Translations under genes and position numbers: made by a program
Shown: positions 55,204 to 63,899 of the stretch, piece by piece
Layout of the letters: the number at the start of each line of letters is the position of its first letter
Position numbering within the stretch: the first letter of the stretch is position 1
DNA from: JAJYRX01 sp041655275
Lineage (GTDB): Bacteria > Pseudomonadota > Gammaproteobacteria > Burkholderiales > Burkholderiaceae_B
Assembly (NCBI GenBank): GCA_041655275.1
Contig: JBBAFU010000010.1
Coordinates: forward strand, 55,627-119,626
Direction: 5' to 3'
Length of the DNA: 64,000 nt
The notes under the pieces: model-generated
Told to the model about the DNA's origin: nothing
The model's database searches: none
The model's input: only the letters and a program-made list of their open reading frames with translations

Positions 55204-56319
55204 GTGAAGATTCTCTATACCAATTTCCATCAGAATGACGGTGGCGGGCATGTCACCTACATCCTGCATCTGGCGCGTGCGCTGGCCGGGCGCCACGAGA
55301 TCAGCATTGCGACACCCGCCGGCAGCCGCCTGTATCGTTATGCCGCAGACGTGGAGGGCGTGCGCCGCATCGCCCAGATCTATACTTCGCGCGCCGGCCC
55401 CATGCTGGGCGAGGTGCGCCGGCTGCGCGCGCTGCTGCGCGAGGGTGGTTTCGATCTTATCCATGTGAATGGCTCGGCCGATCATCGGCATGTGATGCTG
55501 GCCTGCCTGGGTCTGCGCCAGCGGCCCGCCATCGTCTGGACCAAGCACAATGATCACGGCATCGCCAGCCTGGGCAACCGCCTCAGGGCACGGCAGGCAA
55601 CGGATCACGTGATTGCCGTGAGTGATTATGTGGCGGGCATGATTGCGCAGTCCCCCTATGCCGCCCTGCCGCGCACCACCATACGTCACGGCATCGATAC
55701 GCAGCGATTCGCGCCGCCTTCGGCCGAAGCACGCGCGCGCGCCCGGCTCGCCTTGCTGGGTGCCGGCCATGAAAACACCATTGTCCTGGGCAGCACCGGC
55801 GGCACGAACACCGACAAGGGCTGGTTCGACCTGCTCGAGGCTGTGGCACAGCTGCCCGAAGCCGACAGGGCGCGTCTGCGCATCATTATCGCGGGTGCCT
55901 TGCCCGATGCCGCCAAGCGCGCCCGCGTGCAGGCACTGGGACTCACGGATCAACTGGTCTTCCCGGGCCTGATCGATGATGTGCTGCCGGTGCTGGCGGC
56001 CAGCGATATGGGTTTTGTGCTGTCCTGGCGCGAAGCCCTGTCCTACGCCTGCCGCGAAGTGATGGCCATGGGCCTGCCGGCGCTGGTGAGCGATGCCGGC
56101 GGCTTGCCCGAGAACCTGGAACATGGCCGTGAAGGCTGGATTGTGCCCGTGCGTGATTCCGCGCGCATACTGGCCGTGCTGCGTGATGTGCTGGCTGCGC
56201 CGGCATGCCTGCAGACCATGGGCCGCGCGGCCCGTGAACGTGCCGCGCGCGAGTTCTCCCTGGCGGGCTTTGTGGCACAGACGCAGGCGGTCTATTCCGG
56301 GCTTTGCCCGACGTTATAA
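55204..56319 (+). CDS. Glycosyltransferase family 4
   Basis: A 371-residue GT4 protein starting with GTG, 10 nt after the GT2 gene. The N-terminus KILYTNFHQNDGGGHVTYI has the glycine-rich loop, and the donor domain has SWREALSYACREVMAMGLPALVSDAGGLPEN with the EX7E glutamates. Sugar donor unknown. Confidence 0.88.
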   Translation: MKILYTNFHQNDGGGHVTYILHLARALAGRHEISIATPAGSRLYRYAADVEGVRRIAQIYTSRAGPMLGEVRRLRALLREGGFDLIHVNGSADHRHVMLACLGLRQRPAIVWTKHNDHGIASLGNRLRARQATDHVIAVSDYVAGMIAQSPYAALPRTTIRHGIDTQRFAPPSAEARARARLALLGAGHENTIVLGSTGGTNTDKGWFDLLEAVAQLPEADRARLRIIIAGALPDAAKRARVQALGLTDQLVFPGLIDDVLPVLAASDMGFVLSWREALSYACREVMAMGLPALVSDAGGLPENLEHGREGWIVPVRDSARILAVLRDVLAAPACLQTMGRAARERAAREFSLAGFVAQTQAVYSGLCPTL

Positions 56320-56320
56320 T
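56315..56320 (+). promoter_or_regulatory. -10-like box 6 nt before a CE4 deacetylase start
   Basis: A perfect TATAAT, overlapping the previous gene's TAA stop codon, is followed by TCGCGC and ATG (56327). No -35 and no ribosome binding site are seen. It could support an internal, leaderless transcript. Confidence 0.3.
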
Positions 56321-56326
56321 TCGCGC

Positions 56327-57055
56327 ATGATTCCCATCCTGATGTATCACCAGGTGGGCCAACCCGCGCCGCGCGGTACGCCTTACCGTGGCCTGACCGT
56401 TCACCCGGGCGATTTCCGGCGCCAGATGCGCTGGCTGCATCGGCTGGGCTATCGCGGCCTGTCCATGGCACAGCTCATGCCCTATCTGCGCGGCGAGCGC
56501 GAAGGCAAGGTCGTGGGCATCACCTTCGACGACGGCTATCGCAATGTCTTTGAAAATGCCCTGCCGGTGCTGCTCGAGGCGGGCTTCACGGCCACGAACT
56601 ATTTTGTGGCGCGCAAGCTGGGCGAGGGCAACAGCTGGGATTATGAAAAAGGCATTCCGCATTCCGACCTGATGTCGCTCGAGGAGGTGCGCGCCTGGCT
56701 GCGTGCCGGTCAGGAAGCGGGCTCGCACACGCTCGATCACGTTCATCTGCCCGAACTCTCGCCCGAGCTGGCGGCCTGGCAGATCCGGCAGTCGCGCCAC
56801 GAACTGGAGCAGGCGCTGGACACGGAAGTGAGCGCGTTCTGCTATCCCTATGGCGATGAGTCTCCCGCCCTGCGCGCCATGGTGCTGGAAGCGGGCTACA
56901 CCAATGCCACCACCACCGAGCGCGGGCTGGCGCGTTCCGATGATGACGTGTTCGGCCTGCCGCGGGTCACGGTCGCGCGCTCCACCCATCTGCTGCGCTT
57001 TCTGCAGAAATGCCTGACCTCGCTTGAAGACCGCAAGCGGCGGGCACGCGGCTGA
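56327..57055 (+). CDS. CE4 polysaccharide deacetylase (second copy)
   Basis: A 242-residue NodB-domain protein with VGITFDDGYRNVFENALPVL (D68, D69), the metal motif AGSHTLDHVHL and SAFCYPYGDESP. It is related to but clearly distinct from the deacetylase at 53.6 kb: spacing and sequence differ through most of the protein. No signal peptide. It sits between two GT4 genes, and probably deacetylates an amino sugar in the same glycan. Confidence 0.88.
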   Translation: MIPILMYHQVGQPAPRGTPYRGLTVHPGDFRRQMRWLHRLGYRGLSMAQLMPYLRGEREGKVVGITFDDGYRNVFENALPVLLEAGFTATNYFVARKLGEGNSWDYEKGIPHSDLMSLEEVRAWLRAGQEAGSHTLDHVHLPELSPELAAWQIRQSRHELEQALDTEVSAFCYPYGDESPALRAMVLEAGYTNATTTERGLARSDDDVFGLPRVTVARSTHLLRFLQKCLTSLEDRKRRARG

Positions 57056-57062
57056 GGCCTCT

Positions 57063-58217
57063 GTGAAACCCCTGCGCATTGCCTTCATCGCCGATCGTTT
57101 CGGCCGTCGCTTCGGTGGCGCGGAAGCCTATGGCGTCTCGCTGATGCGCGAGCTTTCGCAGCGCCACCAGGTCACGGTGTTTGCACGCGAATATGACGGC
57201 GATTGCGGTGTATCCCTGCCCTGGGAGCGCATGCCCGGCTGGCGGGCATGGCCCAGCTGGATACGCGTGCTCTTCACGGCCCGGCTGGCGGCCCGGCTCA
57301 CGCGCAGCGGATTCGATATCGTGCATTCCCACAGCAATGGCTGGGCCGGTGATGTGGAAGTCGTGCACGTCACACCGGTGCGCTACAACTGGCGTTGCCG
57401 TACGCTGCCGGCGGGACGCCGGCTGGCCTCGGTGCTCAGCCCGCGTGTGCAGGCCTATCTGTGGCTGGAGGCGCGGCGGCTGGCACGCCGCCCCGCCCAT
57501 GCGACGGTTGCGGTATCCGGGCTCATTGCCGACCAGTTGCGCCGGGCCTATGGCGCAGACCTGCCACTGGCGGTGATTGCGCCGGGTGTGGATCTGCCGG
57601 GACCGGGCGCGGACGGTACACGTGCCGCGACACGCGCGCAGCTGGGCGTGGGTGACGATGGGGTGCTCGCCATTCTGGTGGCACGCAATCCCTTGCGCAA
57701 GGGGCTGGAAACCGCTGTGCAGGCCTGGCAGCATCTGCCTTCACACGTGCATTTGCTGGTGGTGGGCAGTGATGCCGCCGCCGAACAGGCCATCCGTGCG
57801 CTGCCCGGCCATGCGGCCGTGGCCGACCGGCTGCATCTGGCCGGTGTCTGCTCTGATGTGAGCCCCTGGTACCGTGCCGCTGACCTGTGCATACACCCCA
57901 CACGCAATGACAGTTTCGGCATGGCACCGCTGGAGGCCATGGCCTTTGGCCTGCCGGTCATCGTCAGTGCCGCGCCGCATTGCGGCTTTGCCGCCGAACT
58001 CACCGATGGCAAGGATGCGCTGCTGCTGCCCACGCCCACCGATGCGCACGCGCTTGCCGCAGCCATAGTGCGCGTGCTGGATGATGCCGGATTGCGCGCC
58101 CGTCTGGTGGCGGGTGGCCAGATGCAGGCGCGCGCCCGGGCCTGGCCGGTGGTCGCTGCACAATATGAGCGCCTGTACGCCGGGCTGATGGCGCAGCGCG
58201 CGGCGGACACAGACTGA
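57063..58217 (+). CDS. Glycosyltransferase family 4
   Basis: A 384-residue GT4 protein, starting with GTG 7 nt after the deacetylase gene. It begins LRIAFIADRFGRRFGGAEAYG and has the donor-binding motif TRNDSFGMAPLEAMAFGLPVIVSAAPHCG with the EX7E pair. It is the last plus-strand gene of this run; the next stop codon, of the ydcF-like gene on the other strand, is 1 nt away. Confidence 0.88.
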   Translation: MKPLRIAFIADRFGRRFGGAEAYGVSLMRELSQRHQVTVFAREYDGDCGVSLPWERMPGWRAWPSWIRVLFTARLAARLTRSGFDIVHSHSNGWAGDVEVVHVTPVRYNWRCRTLPAGRRLASVLSPRVQAYLWLEARRLARRPAHATVAVSGLIADQLRRAYGADLPLAVIAPGVDLPGPGADGTRAATRAQLGVGDDGVLAILVARNPLRKGLETAVQAWQHLPSHVHLLVVGSDAAAEQAIRALPGHAAVADRLHLAGVCSDVSPWYRAADLCIHPTRNDSFGMAPLEAMAFGLPVIVSAAPHCGFAAELTDGKDALLLPTPTDAHALAAAIVRVLDDAGLRARLVAGGQMQARARAWPVVAAQYERLYAGLMAQRAADTD

Positions 58218-58218
58218 A

Positions 58219-58983
58219 TCAGACCCAGCCGCGCAGCCGGTACACGAGCAGGCCGGCGTATTCCTTGATGATGGAGCGCGCGGCAAACAGGGTGTGGCTG
58301 TCCGGCCGCCACGCTGAAAACCGGCTGTCGCCGGGGCGGCGGACCTGGGCGGGCAGGGCGGCCGGTATGGCGTCCATGCCCAGCTTGCGGAATACCGCCA
58401 TGGCGCGCGGCATGTGCAGGGCGGATGTCACCAGCAGGATACGTCCGAGGTCATGCCGTGCCAGCGCCTGCTGCGTATAGATCGCATTTTCATGGGTGGT
58501 CAGGCTATGCGTCTCGAGGATGAGGTCATCTGCGGGCACACCGCGTGACTGGAGGATGCGGGCCATCATCTGTGCTTCGCTCATCTGGCCGTCCAGTGCC
58601 GCTCCGGACAACACGATGCGGGATGCCCGTCCGGCTTCATAGAGCGCTTGCGCCATGTCGACACGCTGGCGGGCATTATTGGCATCGTAGGCTTCGAACC
58701 AGTTGTGGCGGCCGCGGGCGATGTTGCCGCCCAGCACCACGATGGCGTCGGCTTTCGGCAGTTCGGCCGCCGGTACGGGGGGATAGCGGTGCTCGAGCTG
58801 TCCGCCCAGCAGCAGGCTGGTTGCGGGCAGCGACCAGGCAATCAGCCAGCCCAGGCCGATCAGGCCGGCCAGCGCCGCCATCCGGCGCCGGCGCAGCACA
58901 AAGAGCAGGCTGCCCAGCACGAACAGCACCAGGGCAAGGTTGAAGGGGACCAGCAGAGGTGTCAGGTGTCTGGATAATTCCAT
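58219..58983 (-). CDS. YdcF/ElyC family protein (DUF218)
   Basis: A 254-residue membrane-anchored protein with two N-terminal hydrophobic helices (about 10-30 and 35-58) and a DUF218 domain containing ADAIVVLGGNI, EGRASRIVLSGA-like and ETHSLTTHENAIY. ElyC, a relative, affects undecaprenyl-phosphate use and envelope integrity. The start was set at MELSRHLTP, ahead of the first helix. It overlaps the GT9 gene by 22 nt. Confidence 0.85.
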   Translation of the reverse strand: MELSRHLTPLLVPFNLALVLFVLGSLLFVLRRRRMAALAGLIGLGWLIAWSLPATSLLLGGQLEHRYPPVPAAELPKADAIVVLGGNIARGRHNWFEAYDANNARQRVDMAQALYEAGRASRIVLSGAALDGQMSEAQMMARILQSRGVPADDLILETHSLTTHENAIYTQQALARHDLGRILLVTSALHMPRAMAVFRKLGMDAIPAALPAQVRRPGDSRFSAWRPDSHTLFAARSIIKEYAGLLVYRLRGWV

Positions 58984-59960
58984 GCCGTAACGTGTGTGCC
59001 GTCCTGCCCCAGGATGTCGCGGATGGCCTGGCGGACTTCGTCCCGGGAGGGCCATGCCTGGGCGGAACCCAGGCAGTGGGCCAGTGGTGACCACGGGCCG
59101 GTGCGCCGGCGGTCGGTCACGCCGAACAGCGTGATCTGGCGTGCTCCGGCTGCCGCTGCCAGATGGGACACCCCGGAGTCATTGCAGACCACCAGCGCCG
59201 CGTTTGCGGCCAGTGTAGCAAAGGCAGTCAGCCCCAGGGGCGGCAGGCACAGGGCGGTGGGCGCGTTGCGCCGGGCCTGCAGTTGCTCGGCCGGCGGCGG
59301 GCACATGACGACGGTGTGACCGTCGGCCTGCATATCGCGAACGAGCGCATCGAACTCCGGCCAGACCTTGTCGCGTCCGTGGTGGCGGCCCACTGCGGTG
59401 GGCGCGATGAGCATGAAGCGTCCGGGCGTGATGCCGGCGTGCGTCATCACGCGATCGCAGGCGGCCCTGGCATCATCCGTGAGGCGCAGGCCCAGTGTTT
59501 CCGGTACCCCGGCCGGATGAACGCGGTATTGCCAGCCTTGCAGCGCGAGGCCGGCCAGGCGGTGCCAGGCCTGTACCGCGTGCAGCGGCTCGGCTGATTT
59601 GGCGATGGGCCAGCGCAACAGCAGGCTGCGCCCGTCATCGCGATGCCCTGCCGAGGCAATACCTGCCAGGCGAAAGGCCAGGGCGCTGGAAAGTGAATCC
59701 GGCAGGAGGATGCCGCGCGCACCGGCGTGGCCGTGGCTGCGGTGATGGTGCCGTATGCGTGCGCGATCCTGGCGCCAGCCTCCGGATAGCGGCACAAAAG
59801 CCGACAGCGGGTAGCCGGCGAGCAGGTCTTTCGCCCAGGGGCGGGCGCATACGACTACAGGAACACCGGTATTGAGCACGATTTCAAGCGCCGGCAGACT
59901 CATGCAGGCATCTCCCACCCAGTTGGGCAGGCGCAGGTAGATGGCAGGCAGGTCGGGCAT
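58962..59960 (-). CDS. Glycosyltransferase family 9 (heptosyltransferase-like)
   Basis: A 332-residue GT9 protein resembling heptosyltransferase II (WaaF), which adds ADP-heptose to the inner core. Motifs are YLRLPNWVGDACMSLPALE at the N-terminus, LLPDSLSSALAFRLAGI and CNDSGVSHLAAAAGA in the donor domain. A stretch near residue 75 is unusually rich in His and Arg. An in-frame GTG at 59978 would add six residues. The assignment to WaaF rather than another GT9 is uncertain. Confidence 0.82.
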   Translation of the reverse strand: MPDLPAIYLRLPNWVGDACMSLPALEIVLNTGVPVVVCARPWAKDLLAGYPLSAFVPLSGGWRQDRARIRHHHRSHGHAGARGILLPDSLSSALAFRLAGIASAGHRDDGRSLLLRWPIAKSAEPLHAVQAWHRLAGLALQGWQYRVHPAGVPETLGLRLTDDARAACDRVMTHAGITPGRFMLIAPTAVGRHHGRDKVWPEFDALVRDMQADGHTVVMCPPPAEQLQARRNAPTALCLPPLGLTAFATLAANAALVVCNDSGVSHLAAAAGARQITLFGVTDRRRTGPWSPLAHCLGSAQAWPSRDEVRQAIRDILGQDGTHVTAWNYPDT

Positions 59961-60049
59961 GGCGGATGATGTCGGCACAATGGGGTTTATTGTGCCACGT
60001 TAAAATACGGCAGTCGTCCTAACCGTCGCCCATCATCGAGGCCAGCTTC

Positions 60050-61837
60050 TTGAGCAGAAAACCCGTGTTTTCCGAATCCCACGCCGAGCCCGTCAACGCC
60101 GGGCTCTGGCGCCGCGTCTACAGCCGGCTGGGACCCTACTGGAAGGCGGTGGTGCTGGCCGTGATCCTTGTCAGTGTGGCGGCGGCCACCCAGCCCACGC
60201 TGGCCGTCATCATGAAGCCCCTCCTCGATAACGGGTTTTCGGGCGAGCACCCGCATTATGTCTGGGCCATACCGCTGGCCGTCATCAGCCTGATCTTCCT
60301 GCGCGGGCTGGCGAGCTATTTCAGTGCCTATCTGTTTGCCTGGGTGGCGAACAATATGTTGCTCGGGCTGCGCCGCGATATGTTCGAGCGTCTGCTGGGC
60401 CTGTCGGATGCCAATTTCCGCCGGGCTGAAACCGGCCGGCTGCTCAACCGCTTCACGGTGGATGCGGGCAATGTCACCAATCTGGCCACCGAAGTCATCA
60501 CCGTGCTGCTGCGCGAGAGCCTGGTGGTGGTGGCGCTGGTGGCGGTCCTGCTCTATATGTCCTGGCAGCTCACACTCATTGTCATCGTCATGCTGCCGGC
60601 GTCGGCCATCATTGCCCAGTATTTCATCCGCAGGCTGCGCCGCATCAATCGCGACACCATCTCCATGAATGCCGAGCTGACGCGCGTCGTGCGCGAAGCC
60701 ATCGACGGCCAGCGGGAAATCAAGCTTTTCGACGGTTTCGGGCGCGAGCGCGAACGCTTCCACTATGTGAACCGGCGACTGCGCCGCTTCGCCATGCGCG
60801 CCGCGATTGCCGATGCGGCACTTTCACCCCTGGCCCAGTTCACCGTGGCCCTGTCGGTGGGCACCGTCATCGGGGTGGCCCTGTATCAGGCCAACACCAG
60901 CGCGCTGACGGTGGGCAGCTTTGGCGCCTTCATGGCTGCCCTCGGCCAGATCTTCGATCCCATCCGGCGTCTCACCAAGGTGGCGGGCAGCACACAGAAG
61001 ATGCTCACTTCGGCCGAGAGTGTTTTTGCCCTGATCGACGAGGCGAGCGAACCCGACGATGGCCGGCGCACGCTGCCGCAGCCCGTGCGCGGGCACGTGC
61101 GCTTCGACCGCGTGAGCCAGCGCTATCCCGATGCCCATGCCGATACCGTACGCGAGGTGTCCTTCGAGGCGCTGCCGGGCCAGACGGTGGCGCTGGTAGG
61201 CCATTCAGGCAGCGGCAAGACGACGCTGGCCAACATGCTGCCGCGTTTCGTTGTGCCCGACTCCGGGCACATCATGATTGACGGCGTGGACGTGCGCGAG
61301 CTGCGCCTGAGCGACCTGCGCAGTCATTTATCGCTGGTGAGCCAGAATGTCGTGCTGTTCGAAGGCAGCATTGCCGACAATGTGGCCTATGGTGTGCATA
61401 ACGGTGCCCACGCGGCCGTCAGCGAGGAGACGCTGCGTGGCGCGCTGGAGGCGGCCAATCTGCTTGAGTTCGTGGATGGGCTTCCGCAAGGGCTGGATAC
61501 GCCGGTGGGCCGCGACGGCAGCCAGTTGTCGGGTGGCCAGCGCCAGCGGCTGGCGATCGCCCGTGCGCTTGTCAAGAACGCGCCCATCCTCATCCTGGAT
61601 GAGGCAACCTCGGCACTGGACAATGTATCCGAGCGCCAGGTCCAGGCCTCGCTGGAAACCCTGATGAAAGGGCGCACTACACTGGTCATCGCCCACCGCC
61701 TGTCTACCGTACAGAAGGCCGATGTCATCCTCGTGCTGGACCAGGGGCGCATCGTCGAGCAGGGTGATCATGAGACCCTGCTGGCGCACAATGGCCGCTA
61801 CGCCGCCCTGTACCGAATGCAGTTCGAGACGACTTGA
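60050..61837 (+). CDS. msbA: Lipid A export ATP-binding/permease protein MsbA
   Basis: MsbA flips lipid A-core across the inner membrane. The 595-residue half-transporter has six membrane helices (about 30-320) followed by an ATPase domain with Walker A GHSGSGKT (K390), signature LSGGQRQRLAIARAL (from L493) and Walker B PILILDEATSALD. It starts with TTG behind GAGG with an 8-nt spacing; no in-frame ATG fits. The glycosyltransferase context supports MsbA over other exporters. Confidence 0.94.
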   Translation: MSRKPVFSESHAEPVNAGLWRRVYSRLGPYWKAVVLAVILVSVAAATQPTLAVIMKPLLDNGFSGEHPHYVWAIPLAVISLIFLRGLASYFSAYLFAWVANNMLLGLRRDMFERLLGLSDANFRRAETGRLLNRFTVDAGNVTNLATEVITVLLRESLVVVALVAVLLYMSWQLTLIVIVMLPASAIIAQYFIRRLRRINRDTISMNAELTRVVREAIDGQREIKLFDGFGRERERFHYVNRRLRRFAMRAAIADAALSPLAQFTVALSVGTVIGVALYQANTSALTVGSFGAFMAALGQIFDPIRRLTKVAGSTQKMLTSAESVFALIDEASEPDDGRRTLPQPVRGHVRFDRVSQRYPDAHADTVREVSFEALPGQTVALVGHSGSGKTTLANMLPRFVVPDSGHIMIDGVDVRELRLSDLRSHLSLVSQNVVLFEGSIADNVAYGVHNGAHAAVSEETLRGALEAANLLEFVDGLPQGLDTPVGRDGSQLSGGQRQRLAIARALVKNAPILILDEATSALDNVSERQVQASLETLMKGRTTLVIAHRLSTVQKADVILVLDQGRIVEQGDHETLLAHNGRYAALYRMQFETT

Positions 61838-61876
61838 TAGGATGTTGACATGAGCCTGGTCCCGGGAGTAAGCGTG

Positions 61877-62329
61877 ATGAAACGATGGGTCGCCCTGTTG
61901 CCGGTGTTGCTGCCGGCCCTGCTGCTCGCAGCCTGCGCCACTGGACATTCTTCCGATGATGCGCATCTGCGTGACCTGCGCGATCCGGGATATCTCCGGA
62001 CCGAACGCATGCTGAGCATGACATTTCCGCAGATCCAGATGGCCTTGTTCCGCCATGACAGGGTCTGTGGCAACGGACCTTCGTTCCGCATGCGCGAGGG
62101 CGAGGCCAGCTTTGCCGGCATCGTCGAACACGGCAGCGACGAGCGTCCCTGGAATGCACAGATCGTATTTGACCTGACCTGGCTGAAACCCAGTCTGCGT
62201 TACGACACGCGTACGCGTGTGGAAGTCTACAGTTTCTATTCCGACGCCTCGGTAAGGCGGCGCATCGAAGCCGTGTTCAACGCTATTCTCAATCCCGACG
62301 TATGCCCGGACGTGCCGGCATCTACATGA
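61877..62329 (+). CDS. Putative lipoprotein of unknown function
   Basis: I do not recognise the family. The 150-residue protein has a signal peptide ending in the lipobox LLAAC (lipidated C20) and, with no aspartate at +2, should go to the outer membrane. Two other cysteines (C64 in RVCGNG and C143 in DVCPDV) could form a disulfide. It starts 39 nt after msbA, suggesting co-transcription, and overlaps rng by 8 nt tail to tail. An in-frame ATG nine codons upstream is less likely, since it would put extra residues before the basic start of the signal peptide. Confidence 0.75.
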   Translation: MKRWVALLPVLLPALLLAACATGHSSDDAHLRDLRDPGYLRTERMLSMTFPQIQMALFRHDRVCGNGPSFRMREGEASFAGIVEHGSDERPWNAQIVFDLTWLKPSLRYDTRTRVEVYSFYSDASVRRRIEAVFNAILNPDVCPDVPAST

Positions 62330-63785
62330 GCACGATGTCGTACTGTTCCTGAAAGTACTGGCCCTCGACCTCGAGTGAAATCGGCTTGCCGATGAAATCT
62401 TCCAGCATGGCGAGGTGCTGGCTTTCTTCTTCCAGAAAAAGGTCGACTACCGCCTGGGAGGCCAGTACGCGGAATTCCCTGGGGTTGAACTGCCTCGCCT
62501 CGCGCAGGATTTCACGCAGGATTTCATAGCACAGGCTGCGTGCCGTACGCACGTTACCGCGGGCCTGACAGGCGGGGCAGGGTTCGCACAGCTGGTTGCT
62601 GAGTGATTCGCGCGTGCGCTTGCGCGTCATCTCCACCAGCCCCAGTGCGCTGTAGCCACCCATGGTGACACGTGTGCGATCCCTGGACATGGCCTTGCCC
62701 AGTTCATGGATGACTGCCGAACGGTGCTCGGCATTATCCATGTCGATGAAGTCGACGACGATGATGCCGCCCAGGTTGCGCAGGCGCAGCTGGCGCGCCA
62801 GGGCGACGGCCGCCTCGAGGTTGGTCTTGAAAATGGTGTCGTCGAAATTGCGTCCGCCCACGAAACCGCCGGTGTTCACGTCGATGGTGGTCAGGGCCTC
62901 GGTCTGGTCGATGATGAGATAGCCGCCCGATTTCAGATCGACGCGCCGCGACAGGGCACGGGCGATTTCTTCATCGACATTGGCCGTGTCGAACAATGGG
63001 CGCTCGCCGCTGTAATGCCGTATGCGCTCCATTACCGAGGGCGTGTAGGTTGCCGCCCATTCCTGCAGTGTCTGGGTGGTGCTGCGTGAATCCACCAGAA
63101 TGTTGTCGGTATCCGGACCCACCATGTCACGCAACACCCGCTGCGCCAGGCTCAGGTCGACGTAGAGCACCGAGGGGGCGCCCTGGCGTCTGGCCTTGTC
63201 CTGAATGGTTGACCACAGCGTGCGCAGATAGGCCTGATCGGCCAGCAGTTCATCATCGCTGGCGCCTTCGGCCTGGGTGCGCACGATGAAGCCGCCTTCT
63301 TCTTCCTCGCCCATGATCTGTTGCACGCGCTCGCGCAGCTCCTGGCGCTCCTGCTCGTCGTCGATCTTCTGGGATACGCCCACATGCGGCTCATGCGGGA
63401 GATACACCAGCATGCGGCCCGCCAGGCTGAGGTGGGTGCTCAGCCGGGCCCCCTTGGTGCCCAGGGGATCCTTGATCACCTGCACCATCAGCGACTGGCC
63501 TTCGAAGAGCAGCTTCTCTATGGGGGTGTACTGGGCGCCGTTTCCGCGCTGGCCGCGATTCTGGCGCAGGTCGGCCACGTGAATGAAGGCGGCGCGCTCC
63601 AGGCCGATGTCTATGAAAGCGCTCTGCATGCCGGGCAGCACGCGCGCAACCTTGCCCAGATAGATATTGCCCACATGGCCGCGCTGAATGCTACGCTCGA
63701 TGTGCAGTTCCTGGACCGCCCCCTGTTCGACCAGGGCAACGCGGGTTTCAAAGGGGGTGACGTTGATGAGAATGTCTTCGGCCAT
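62322..63785 (-). CDS. rng: Ribonuclease G
   Basis: RNase G matures the 5' end of 16S rRNA and decays some mRNAs. The 487-residue protein has an N-terminal S1 RNA-binding domain (about 37-125, with GNIYLGKVARVLPGMQSAFIDIG), the catalytic DNase I-like region with the metal aspartates in IDVNTGGFVG and IVVDFIDMD, and the zinc-link cysteines in CEPCPACQARG. It lacks the long C-terminal extension of RNase E. A TATACT box lies 7 nt before the ATG. Confidence 0.95.
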   Translation of the reverse strand: MAEDILINVTPFETRVALVEQGAVQELHIERSIQRGHVGNIYLGKVARVLPGMQSAFIDIGLERAAFIHVADLRQNRGQRGNGAQYTPIEKLLFEGQSLMVQVIKDPLGTKGARLSTHLSLAGRMLVYLPHEPHVGVSQKIDDEQERQELRERVQQIMGEEEEGGFIVRTQAEGASDDELLADQAYLRTLWSTIQDKARRQGAPSVLYVDLSLAQRVLRDMVGPDTDNILVDSRSTTQTLQEWAATYTPSVMERIRHYSGERPLFDTANVDEEIARALSRRVDLKSGGYLIIDQTEALTTIDVNTGGFVGGRNFDDTIFKTNLEAAVALARQLRLRNLGGIIVVDFIDMDNAEHRSAVIHELGKAMSRDRTRVTMGGYSALGLVEMTRKRTRESLSNQLCEPCPACQARGNVRTARSLCYEILREILREARQFNPREFRVLASQAVVDLFLEEESQHLAMLEDFIGKPISLEVEGQYFQEQYDIVLM

Positions 63786-63792
63786 GGCGCAC

Positions 63793-63820
63793 AGTATACG
63801 CCTGTGCCGGGACGGCCAAA
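63793..63820 (-). promoter_or_regulatory. Possible promoter of rng giving a leaderless transcript
   Basis: On the minus strand TTTGGC and TATACT are separated by 16 nt, and TATACT ends 7 nt before the rng ATG. No Shine-Dalgarno is present. Confidence 0.4.
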
Positions 63821-63862
63821 CGGGCTTCCGGCACGGCTTTCAGCAGCGCTCTCAGGGTTGAT

Positions 63863-63892
63863 TTGCAATGTCCGAAAACCCTGTGCTATAGT
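63863..63892 (+). promoter_or_regulatory. Predicted sigma-70 promoter directed to the right edge
   Basis: TTGCAA (63863-63868) and TATAGT (63887-63892) are separated by 18 nt. Transcription would start at about 63900 and run rightward through at least 100 nt without a clear gene. The gene served lies beyond the window. Confidence 0.5.
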
Positions 63893-63899
63893 TCTGTTC

